From NCBI GenBank assembly GCA_963709525.1, contig CAVPXB010000014.1, positions 62,001 to 126,000 on the forward strand: 64,000 nt of DNA, read 5' to 3'. Both the position numbers and the translations under genes were made by a program. Under the pieces are notes generated by a model that was not told the DNA's origin, did no database searches, and saw only the letters and a program-made list of their open reading frames with translations. The DNA comes from CAIWHR01 sp963709525 (GTDB lineage Bacteria > Pseudomonadota > Gammaproteobacteria > Burkholderiales > Casimicrobiaceae). This document shows positions 43,437 to 50,453 of this stretch, in pieces. Position 1 is the first letter of the stretch; each line of letters begins with the position of its first letter.

Positions 43437-45054
43437 CGATCTTCTCCATGCCGGATCGACAGCGCGCGGGCAGCACCTGGCTCATGGCGTGCTCGGCCAG
43501 CGCCGCAATGGTCAGACTGGGATTGACGCCCGGGTTGGCGGGAAGCACCGAGCCGTCGCAGACGAGCAGGTTCTGGTAGCCGAACGCGCGCAGGCTGCGG
43601 TCCACCACCCCCGCGTGCGCGTTTCCTGCGATGACCGCGCCACCCAGCAGGTGCGCCGTGGTGGGGATATTGGCGGTGGCCTCGAGGAACATGCTTTGGG
43701 CGACGCCTCCGGTCTGGCGGGCAACCACCGCCGCGGCCTCGTTCGCCAGGGGGATGTAAGTCGGGTTGGGTTTGCTCGCATGCTGGTCGGTCGTCAGCCG
43801 CCAACCTCCCAGCAGCCCACGCCGAAGCCGGAAGCGAATGGCGTTGTCGAGCGATTGCATGGCCAGCAATACCAACGAGCGCTTGCCCCAGCCGAATGGC
43901 GACAACGTGCGCAGCGCGTCGACCGGGTGCCGCAGCATCGTACCCAGCCAGCGCAATGGCCGCGTCCAGCGCGTGCCTGCGCCCGTGAGCAAGGTGAAAA
44001 AGAGGCCCGCCATGTCGCCCTTGGGGCCGTAGGTGACAAATTCGAGATGCGTGTCCGGGCGTGGATAGATGCTGGCGCTGATGGCGACGTCCTCTCCCGG
44101 CTGGTGCGCGGCGTCGAGCTTGGTGATCGCGAGCAGCGATTCGCTGTTGGTGCGTGCAAGCTGCCCCAGCTGGTCACTGAGGTGGGGCAGGGAACCGCGT
44201 CGCTTGCACAGCGCCAGCAGGCGGTTGGTGCCTAGCGCGCCGGCGGCGACCACCACGCCCCGGGCGGTAAAGACCTGACGTCGTTTGCGCCACCAGGCGC
44301 CCGGCCGTTCGGTCGTGACGCGATAGCCTTCGGCGGCCTCGTCGTTTCCAAACGGCGCGATGTCGACCACCTCGCAGTCGGGCACCACGGTCGCCCCCAA
44401 CTTTTCCGCGAACCACAGGTAGTTCTTGAGCAGCGTGTTCTTGGCACCGGTCCGGCAGCCGACCATGCAGGCGCCGCATTTGATGCATCCGGTTCGGTCA
44501 GGCCCCGCGCCGTTGAAATAGGGGTCAGGCACGGTGACCCCGGCCGCGCCAAAATAGACCGCGCAGGGCGTGCGGCAAAACGTGTGCTCGACATTGAAGT
44601 GCCGGGCAAGGCTGCGCAGCAGACGCTGGGCGGTGTTGTCGAATGGAACCTGGGTGACGCCAAGCATTCGCTTGGCCGTGGCGTAGTGGGGCGCGAGCTG
44701 CGCTTCCCAGTCATGCAGGTGCGCCCATTGCGGATGCTTGAAGAACGGCGCTGCGGGTTGGTAGAGCGTGTTGGCGTAGACCGTGCTGCCACCGCCCACC
44801 GCGCTGCCGGAAAGGATGAATACATCCTTGAACACCGTCAGCCGCAGAATGCCGCGCAAGCCCAGCTGCGGCAGCCACAGGAAGCGCTTCAGGTTCCAGG
44901 GGGTCTTGGCATATTCGTGATCGGCGTAGCGTCGCCCGGCCTCCAGCACGCCGACGCGATAGCCCTTTTCGCTCAGGCGCAAAGCGGAGACACTGCCGCC
45001 GAAGCCGGACCCGATGACCAGCCAGTCAAAATCGTGCGCGTTGGGGCGGGACAT
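43426..45054 (-). CDS. GMC-family FAD oxidoreductase (cholesterol oxidase-like)
   Basis: 542 residues. The FAD-binding Rossmann motif is at the N-terminus (WLVIGSGFGGSVSALRLSEKG, then VLEAGRRY), with GSAVGGGSTVYANTLYQP next. A four-Cys segment GCIKCGACMVGCRTGAKN near residue 195 recalls a [4Fe-4S] ligand pattern seen in a subgroup of these enzymes. The C-terminal active-site region has TTAHLLGGAVIAG and DGSVLPANPGVNPSLTIAALAEHAM. It oxidises an alcohol group, substrate unknown. The last residues and stop lie inside a REP element. Confidence 0.88.
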   Translation of the reverse strand: MSRPNAHDFDWLVIGSGFGGSVSALRLSEKGYRVGVLEAGRRYADHEYAKTPWNLKRFLWLPQLGLRGILRLTVFKDVFILSGSAVGGGSTVYANTLYQPAAPFFKHPQWAHLHDWEAQLAPHYATAKRMLGVTQVPFDNTAQRLLRSLARHFNVEHTFCRTPCAVYFGAAGVTVPDPYFNGAGPDRTGCIKCGACMVGCRTGAKNTLLKNYLWFAEKLGATVVPDCEVVDIAPFGNDEAAEGYRVTTERPGAWWRKRRQVFTARGVVVAAGALGTNRLLALCKRRGSLPHLSDQLGQLARTNSESLLAITKLDAAHQPGEDVAISASIYPRPDTHLEFVTYGPKGDMAGLFFTLLTGAGTRWTRPLRWLGTMLRHPVDALRTLSPFGWGKRSLVLLAMQSLDNAIRFRLRRGLLGGWRLTTDQHASKPNPTYIPLANEAAAVVARQTGGVAQSMFLEATANIPTTAHLLGGAVIAGNAHAGVVDRSLRAFGYQNLLVCDGSVLPANPGVNPSLTIAALAEHAMSQVLPARCRSGMEKIELL

Positions 45055-45204
45055 AAGGCTGGCACCTGCCGTTTAGGGGGACCCGAAACATAATTGTCTG
45101 CGATTTTTTTAGCCTAAAGGCTCTAAAGAGATCGGTTTCCTGCCTCGCCCGGCGCGATGAGACGGGCGCCGCCGCACGCTCTCGCCGGGCATGATAGGAT
45201 TCCG

Positions 45205-45220
45205 TAGAACGATCGTTCTA
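45205..45220. promoter_or_regulatory. 16-bp perfect palindrome at helicase start codon
   Basis: TAGAACGATCGTTCTA is a perfect inverted repeat whose last base is the A of the ATG at 45220. Its symmetry and centre (CGATCG) resemble TetR-family operators. A repressor bound here would block transcription or translation initiation. There is no Shine-Dalgarno sequence, and a weak -10-like GATAGGAT lies just upstream, so the mRNA may be leaderless. Confidence 0.6.
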
Positions 45221-47343
45221 TGCACTCCGCCGCGCAACCGCCGCCCTCGTCATCCACATCGGCCTCAAACCGAGGCGATGCGCACTTGGCCGCACTCAAC
45301 CGGCAGCAGCGATTCGCCGTCGAGTTTGGCATTGGAGCGCACGCCCCACGAGGACCGTTGCTGGTGATCGCCGGCGCGGGTTCGGGAAAGACGGACACGA
45401 TTGCCCATCGCGTCGCGCATCTGGTGCTCAGCGGCACGGACCCGCAGCGAATACTCCTGCTGACGTTTTCGCGCCGTGCGGCGCTCGAAATGGAGCGTCG
45501 CACCACCCATATCCTGAATCGCGTGCTGGGCGCGCCGAAGGGGCAACGAACGCCGGCGCTTGGCTGGTCGGGCACCTTCCACGGCGTCGGCGCGCGACTG
45601 CTGCGAAGCTACGCCGAGCGCATCGGACTTCACCCGTCGTTCACGATACACGACCGTGGCGACTCCGAGGATTTTCTCGCCATGGCGCGGCACGACCTCG
45701 GTCTGTCGGCAACGAAGCGTCGCTTTCCGACCAAGGCCACGTGTCTTGCCATCTATTCGCGCGTGATCAACAGCGAGGCGCCGCTGGACGTGGTGCTGAA
45801 GGCCGCGTTTCCATGGTGCGCACCGTGGGAAGCCGAGCTCAGGAAGCTCTTCCATGCCTACGTCGCGGCAAAGCAGGCACAGAACGTCCTCGACTACGAC
45901 GACTTGCTCCTCTACTGGTCGCAGATGATGGCCGAGCCGAGCCTTGCAGCGGAAGTAGGGGACCGTTTCGACTACCTCCTGGTCGACGAATACCAGGACA
46001 CCAACCGGCTCCAGGCGACCATCCTTCGGGCGATGAAGCCCGATGGGCAGGGCGTGACCGTCGTCGGCGACGATGCCCAGTCGATCTACTCGTTCCGGGC
46101 GGCCACCGTACGCAACATTCTCGACTTTCCGCGCCAGTTCACGCTGCCGGCAGAGGTGGTCACGCTGGAACGCAATTACCGCTCGACCCAGCCGATCCTC
46201 GATGCGTCCAACGCCATCATCGGCCTGGCCAGCGAGCGCTTCGCGAAGACGCTCTGGACGGACCGGATCTCGTCCGCCAAGCCGCAACTCGTCACGGTCG
46301 GCGACGAGGTGGACCAGGCGCGATGCGTCGCCGAGCGCATCCTCGAGTATCGCGAGGCCGGCATTGCCTTGAAGTCGCAGGCGGTGCTGTTCCGCACTTC
46401 CAGCCATAGCGCGCATCTGGAGCTCGAACTCACCCGGCGCGACATCCCGTTCGTGAAATATGGCGGGCTCAGGTTCCTCGAGGCGGCGCATATCAAGGAC
46501 CTGCTGTCGGTCCTTCGCTGGGCCGAGAATCCGCGCAGCCGGATGGCCGGATTCCGCGCTGTACGGTTGCTGCCGGGCATCGGACCCGCCACGGCGGCGA
46601 GGCTGCTCGACGCGATGGACCAGGCGCCGGATCCCCTGGACGCCATGGAGGCGTTCAGCGTTCCGGCTTCGGCAGCGGACGACTGGCGGGTGCTGGTCAG
46701 CCTGTTCCAGCTGTTGCGCCGGGAGCGCGCGAACTGGCCTGCCGACATGGACCTCGTCACGCGGTGGTATGAGCCGCATCTGCAGCGCATTTACGAAGAC
46801 GCCTGCACGCGTCAGGGCGACCTCGTGCAGCTGCAGCAAATCGCATCCACCTATCGCTCCCGCGAGCGTTTTCTGACCGAAGTGACGCTCGATCCGCCGA
46901 ACGCCACGAGCGCGGAAGCCGGCGTGCCCAACCTGGACGACGATTACCTCATTCTCTCGACCATTCATTCGGCCAAGGGGCAGGAGTGGAAGACGGTGCA
47001 TGTCCTCAACGTCGTCGACGGCTGCATACCGTCCGACATGAGCACCGGATCGAGCGAGGAAATCGAAGAAGAGCGGCGGCTGCTCTACGTGGCAATGACG
47101 CGCGCCAGGGACCATCTGCACCTGATGCTGCCGCAGCGGTTCTACGTCCATCAGCAATCCGCGTATGGCGACCACCACGTTTATGCCTCGCGCAGCCGCT
47201 TCATCCCGGAGGCCGTCACGAGATGGTTCGAGTCATGCGCCTGGCCCGTCGCCGATCCGGGACAGCGCGGGAAGGAGCCGCCGGTCGAGGCATCGACGCC
47301 GCCGGTGGACATTTCGGCGCGCGTGCGCGCGCTCTGGCGCTGA
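45220..47343 (+). CDS. UvrD/Rep-family ATP-dependent DNA helicase
   Basis: 707 residues. Superfamily 1A helicase motifs appear in order: I (VIAGAGSGKTDTI), Ia (LLTFSRRAALEM), II (YLLVDEYQDTN), III (VVGDDAQSIYSFRAA), IV (NYRSTQPIL), V (STIHSAKGQEWKTVHVLNVVDG) and VI (EERRLLYVAMTRARDHLHL). It unwinds DNA 3' to 5' in repair or replication. It is slightly longer than UvrD-type family members in motif order but lacks a Tudor-like C-terminus, so it is an extra paralogue rather than uvrD itself. It starts within a palindromic operator-like site. Confidence 0.9.
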   Translation: MHSAAQPPPSSSTSASNRGDAHLAALNRQQRFAVEFGIGAHAPRGPLLVIAGAGSGKTDTIAHRVAHLVLSGTDPQRILLLTFSRRAALEMERRTTHILNRVLGAPKGQRTPALGWSGTFHGVGARLLRSYAERIGLHPSFTIHDRGDSEDFLAMARHDLGLSATKRRFPTKATCLAIYSRVINSEAPLDVVLKAAFPWCAPWEAELRKLFHAYVAAKQAQNVLDYDDLLLYWSQMMAEPSLAAEVGDRFDYLLVDEYQDTNRLQATILRAMKPDGQGVTVVGDDAQSIYSFRAATVRNILDFPRQFTLPAEVVTLERNYRSTQPILDASNAIIGLASERFAKTLWTDRISSAKPQLVTVGDEVDQARCVAERILEYREAGIALKSQAVLFRTSSHSAHLELELTRRDIPFVKYGGLRFLEAAHIKDLLSVLRWAENPRSRMAGFRAVRLLPGIGPATAARLLDAMDQAPDPLDAMEAFSVPASAADDWRVLVSLFQLLRRERANWPADMDLVTRWYEPHLQRIYEDACTRQGDLVQLQQIASTYRSRERFLTEVTLDPPNATSAEAGVPNLDDDYLILSTIHSAKGQEWKTVHVLNVVDGCIPSDMSTGSSEEIEEERRLLYVAMTRARDHLHLMLPQRFYVHQQSAYGDHHVYASRSRFIPEAVTRWFESCAWPVADPGQRGKEPPVEASTPPVDISARVRALWR

Positions 47344-47409
47344 CGTGGTACGAAGAGGGGGTCAGGGGGCGGCTCCGGTTTGCGCGGACCCTGGCGGATC
47401 AACACTTTA

Positions 47410-47425
47410 CATAATAACAATTATG
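47410..47425. promoter_or_regulatory. AT-rich promoter segment with inverted repeat
   Basis: CATAAT-AACA-ATTATG is an inverted repeat in a conspicuously AT-rich stretch (47401-47430) some 36-60 bp upstream of the PLD-family gene. It probably contains the -10/-35 region, with the repeat as a candidate regulator site. The regulator is unknown. Confidence 0.4.
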
Positions 47426-47460
47426 CGACTTCAGATGCATGGCTGCGAGGATTGCCTAAC

Positions 47461-49005
47461 ATGAACCGAATACTTGTATTGGCAGTTGCCGCGCTGGCGG
47501 CGCTGCTCACCGGCTGCGCGAGCCTGCCCCCGCTTGAGGGGCGGCCGACCACCTCCGCCCTCGCCGACACAGACGGCACGCGGCTCGGCCGCGCGGTGGC
47601 GGCGCAGGTCGCCGCGAATCCTGGCAAGACCGGGGTGCATGCCTTCCCCGAGCCCCACGAAGCCTTTGCCGCGCGCGTCCTGCTTGCAGCCGCCGCCGAA
47701 TCGTCGCTCGATGTGCAGTACTACATCTGGAACGGGGACCAGGTCGGCTACCTGCTCTTCGAGGCGCTCTGGCAGGCAGCGCAAAGGGGCGTGCGCGTGC
47801 GCCTGTTACTCGATGACATGAACACCGGCGGTCTCGATTCGACCGTTGCCACGCTCGACGCGCACCCGAACATCGAGGTGCGCCTTTACAACCCTTTGGT
47901 GGCGCGCCGTGCCCGGGGGCTCAATTTCCTGATCGACTTCACTCGCGTGAACCGCCGCATGCACAACAAGTCGTTCACCGCCGACAATCAGCTGAGCGTC
48001 GTCGGCGGGCGCAACATCGCCAACGAATACTTCGGCGCTGGCATTGGCATCGTCTTTGCCGACCTCGACGTGGTCGTCGCGGGTGCGGCCGTGCGCGATA
48101 TCTCGAAGGAGTTCGACCTGTTCTGGAACAGCCCCTCCGCCTATCCAGCGGCGAGCTTCGTGGGCGCGCCGGACCCCGACGGTGCCCGCAATCTCCAAGC
48201 CCGGTTCGGTGCGACGCGCGCGGACGCGGAGTCCGTTGCCTACATCGAAGCGGTGCGGGCGACGCCCGTCATCCGGGACCTTCTCGACCGCAAGCTCGCG
48301 TTCGAGTGGACCAGCGCTCGGCTCGTGCATGACGATCCGGCGAAGACGCTGGACACCACGGTACGGACCGACATACTCCTCTTCCCGGAGTTGGTGCGAA
48401 CGATGGGCCGGCCGGAAAGGACGCTCGACCTCGTCTCGCCGTACTTCGTGCCGGGAGAGCAAGGCACCGCGGCACTGGTGGCGCTGGCAAATCGGGGCGT
48501 CAAGGTGCGCATCCTCACCAACTCGCTGTCGTCCTCCGACGAGAGTGCCGTGCATGTGGGTTATGCGAAACGGCGCCTCGACTTGCTCAGGGCAGGCGTC
48601 AAGCTCTTTGAACTCAAGCCAACGGCCGGGCGAGAGCCGCCCGAAGGAATGGCGAAGACTGGATCAAGCTCATCGTCGGGCTTGCACGCGAAGACTTTCG
48701 CGGTGGACCGCACCCGCATTTTCGTCGGCTCCTTCAACTTCGACCAGCGCTCGGCGCTGCTGAACACCGAAATGGGCCTCGTGATCGACAGTTCAGCACT
48801 CGCGCAGTGGCTGGCCCGAATTTTCGACGCGGTCGTGCCCAAGGCCGCGTACGAGGTGCGGCTCGCGCCGGATGGTCGCAGCCTGGAATGGATCGAACGG
48901 ACTGCGTCGGGCGAGACGCGTTACGACACCGAGCCCAACACCAGCTGGATCCTGCGCTCGAAAGTGCAGATGCTGTCGATCCTCCCGATCGATTGGCTGC
49001 TCTAG
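47461..49005 (+). CDS. Phospholipase D-family lipoprotein (cardiolipin synthase-like)
   Basis: 514 residues. Start ATG 47461 gives a lipoprotein leader ending LLTGC (Cys20). Two PLD domains carry the HKD motifs HNKSFTADNQLSVVGG (with GRN) and HAKTFAVDRTRIFVGSFNFD, as in bacterial cardiolipin synthases and secreted phospholipases D. The lipid anchor places it in the periplasm or outer membrane. The TAG stop is formed by the TA target and the first G of the adjacent MITE-like element. Confidence 0.88.
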   Translation: MNRILVLAVAALAALLTGCASLPPLEGRPTTSALADTDGTRLGRAVAAQVAANPGKTGVHAFPEPHEAFAARVLLAAAAESSLDVQYYIWNGDQVGYLLFEALWQAAQRGVRVRLLLDDMNTGGLDSTVATLDAHPNIEVRLYNPLVARRARGLNFLIDFTRVNRRMHNKSFTADNQLSVVGGRNIANEYFGAGIGIVFADLDVVVAGAAVRDISKEFDLFWNSPSAYPAASFVGAPDPDGARNLQARFGATRADAESVAYIEAVRATPVIRDLLDRKLAFEWTSARLVHDDPAKTLDTTVRTDILLFPELVRTMGRPERTLDLVSPYFVPGEQGTAALVALANRGVKVRILTNSLSSSDESAVHVGYAKRRLDLLRAGVKLFELKPTAGREPPEGMAKTGSSSSSGLHAKTFAVDRTRIFVGSFNFDQRSALLNTEMGLVIDSSALAQWLARIFDAVVPKAAYEVRLAPDGRSLEWIERTASGETRYDTEPNTSWILRSKVQMLSILPIDWLL

Positions 49006-49166
49006 CAGCCTGTCGGGCTTAGGGTTCATCTACTGCGCCGGTGGGATAGCGGTCCATATTTCCCCGCTTTTTCGTTACATGGTCCCGCCATGCGCCTCAA
49101 AAGCGTGAAAATCTGTCCTCGCTCTTCCACTCGGCTCGCTACGATGACCTAAGCCCGACAGGCTGC
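49005..49166 (+). mobile_element. MITE-like element, copy 1 (162 bp)
   Basis: Terminal inverted repeats GCAGCCTGTCGGGCTTAGG and CCTAAGCCCGACAGGCTGC bound a 162-bp element with no coding capacity. The left flank is TA, the right flank TG. It is about 98% identical, in inverted orientation, to copy 2 at 53021-53182 (three differences). A TA target and short inverted repeats are typical of elements mobilised by IS630/Tc1-type transposases. No transposase is in the window. Confidence 0.85.
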
Positions 49167-49229
49167 TGGCGCCAGGGCAGCTGTACGTTGTCCTCAATTC
49201 GCCGCCGCGCGACGGAGCGGCCTCGATCC

Positions 49230-49508
49230 ATGCGACGATTTCTGCTCTGCTGGCTGATCTGCACGTTTCCTGCAGTGAACGTCGCGGCATCCCTCTCTCC
49301 CATGACGAGGACAGAGATCGACGGGCTGATGTCCAGGCTCGAAGCCTCGGGTTGCGCGTTCAATCGCAACGGCATTTGGCACACAGCCGGCGGGGCTGCG
49401 ACAGGGAACTTCGGTTGCGTGCCCGGAGGTCGCGGCGCAGAATCAACGCGCCCTGGCGAAGGGTCGCGGTCGAGCCGAACCACCACTTCCTGGGGAGGAA
49501 AACAATGA
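49230..49508 (+). pseudogene. Truncated DUF5329-like secreted protein relic
   Basis: 92 residues from ATG 49230: a signal peptide (MRRFLLCWLICTFPAVNVAA), then MTRTEIDGLMSRLEASGCAFNRNGIWH, which resembles the first part of DUF5329 proteins. After this the sequence becomes unrelated Gly/Arg/Ser-rich residues, and no other frame continues the family. It overlaps the next start by 4 bp. Probably a gene that lost its 3' part by recombination near the adjacent element; assignment to DUF5329 is from memory of the motif. Confidence 0.5.
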
Positions 49509-49951
49509 AGCTGACGCGAGCAATGGTGCTGCTGCTGTCCTTTGGACTCATTGTTGCGCTGGCCGGCCCGGTCGCCGCGCAGGACAAGCCCTGGAAGGAC
49601 GGCACTGTCTGGAACGTAACCTTCGTGAAGACGAAGCCCGGTATGGGTGATACCTACCTGCGCGATCTTGCCGCCAACTGGAAAAAGATCATGGACGCGG
49701 CGCAAAAGGAAGGTCTGATCGTCTCTTACAAGGTTCTCGGAGGCAGCGCGGCGAATCGGGACGACTGGGACCTGCTGCTTATGACCGAGTCGAAGAACTG
49801 GGCGTCGTTCGATAACGCGAGCGAGAAGTGGGACACACTCACCGCCAAAGTCATCGGGTCCGAGGAGAAGCAGCAGCAGATGATGATCAAGCGCACTGAC
49901 GTGCGCGAGATCCTCGGCGACAAGACGCTGCAGGAAGTGGTATTCAAGTGA
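49505..49951 (+). CDS. Small secreted protein, unknown function
   Basis: 148 residues with a clear signal peptide (MKLTRAMVLLLSFGLIVALA, cleaved after VAAQ) and a strong GGGGAGGA ribosome site five bases before the ATG. The mature part (WNVTFVKTKPGMGDTYLRDLAANWKK, SYKVLGGSAANRDDWDLLLMTE, KNWASFD) looks like a ferredoxin-like dimeric alpha/beta barrel. Function unknown; probably periplasmic. Confidence 0.8.
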   Translation: MKLTRAMVLLLSFGLIVALAGPVAAQDKPWKDGTVWNVTFVKTKPGMGDTYLRDLAANWKKIMDAAQKEGLIVSYKVLGGSAANRDDWDLLLMTESKNWASFDNASEKWDTLTAKVIGSEEKQQQMMIKRTDVREILGDKTLQEVVFK

Positions 49952-50116
49952 AGCGTCAGTCCGGCGCTGCTACCGCGGGATGCGCAGCGGCTGCGATGCC
50001 GGGCCTCCCGAAGGTTGGCGGATGGACACGCGGTGAGCGCCCTGCCCTGCCGGAAAAAGACTGCCGCCAGCGATCAGGGCTTCGGAAAAGATCTTTGCCC
50101 AGGCGTCGAGGCCCGA

Positions 50117-50272
50117 TCAGCGCGTGACGTTCGGTGTGGGGACACTCGCCAACTGCACGGAACTGCCGGCGTATCGGGGCGCGGAAAACGAGGCTACCGT
50201 GTCGAACAGCGCGAAAGTGATGGCGATGGAAGCCAGGACGGCGACGGCGCGGCGGAGGTAGGAAGTGGTCAT
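50117..50272 (-). CDS. 51-residue small membrane-associated protein
   Basis: On the minus strand ATG 50272 is preceded by AAAGGAG seven bases upstream and opens a 51-codon frame: MTTSYLRRAVAVLASIAITF, then ALFDTVASFSAPRYAGSS, ending VPTPNVTR. There is one hydrophobic helix with an Ala-rich start, so it is either a small inner-membrane protein or a short exported peptide. Divergent from the large regulator at 50454, which may control it. Function unknown. Confidence 0.65.
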   Translation of the reverse strand: MTTSYLRRAVAVLASIAITFALFDTVASFSAPRYAGSSVQLASVPTPNVTR

Positions 50273-50453
50273 TTCAGGACTCCTTTCGGTGGTTGCAACA
50301 GGGATGCGTTGCTGACGATTGAACGATCTTCCTGAAACGCCTTCAGGTCCTTGGCGCGACCCTTAAGCGTTGTGAATCGTGCCCCCGATAGCCGCAGGGC
50401 CATCGCCCTGCTAAGCTGGACGCTTACTCTCACAGGCACCCTCCGGAGCCTCC
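50273..50453. promoter_or_regulatory. Divergent promoter region of small protein and regulator
   Basis: 181 bp between the minus-strand 51-residue gene and the plus-strand regulator. It carries the AAAGGAG ribosome site of the small gene at its left and GGAG of the regulator at its right. No convincing palindrome was found; winged-helix regulators of this class often bind direct repeats, which I could not resolve by eye. Confidence 0.35.

Noticed and set aside
49075..49290. Open frames sharing the peptide LGHRSEPSGRARTD at the two MITE copies
   Set aside because: The peptide is the translated interior of the repeated element, not a protein; neighbouring codons differ entirely.
50015..50335. 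Plus-strand open frame of 106 codons
   Set aside because: No ribosome site, biased composition and no motifs; it opposes the better-supported 51-residue minus-strand gene.
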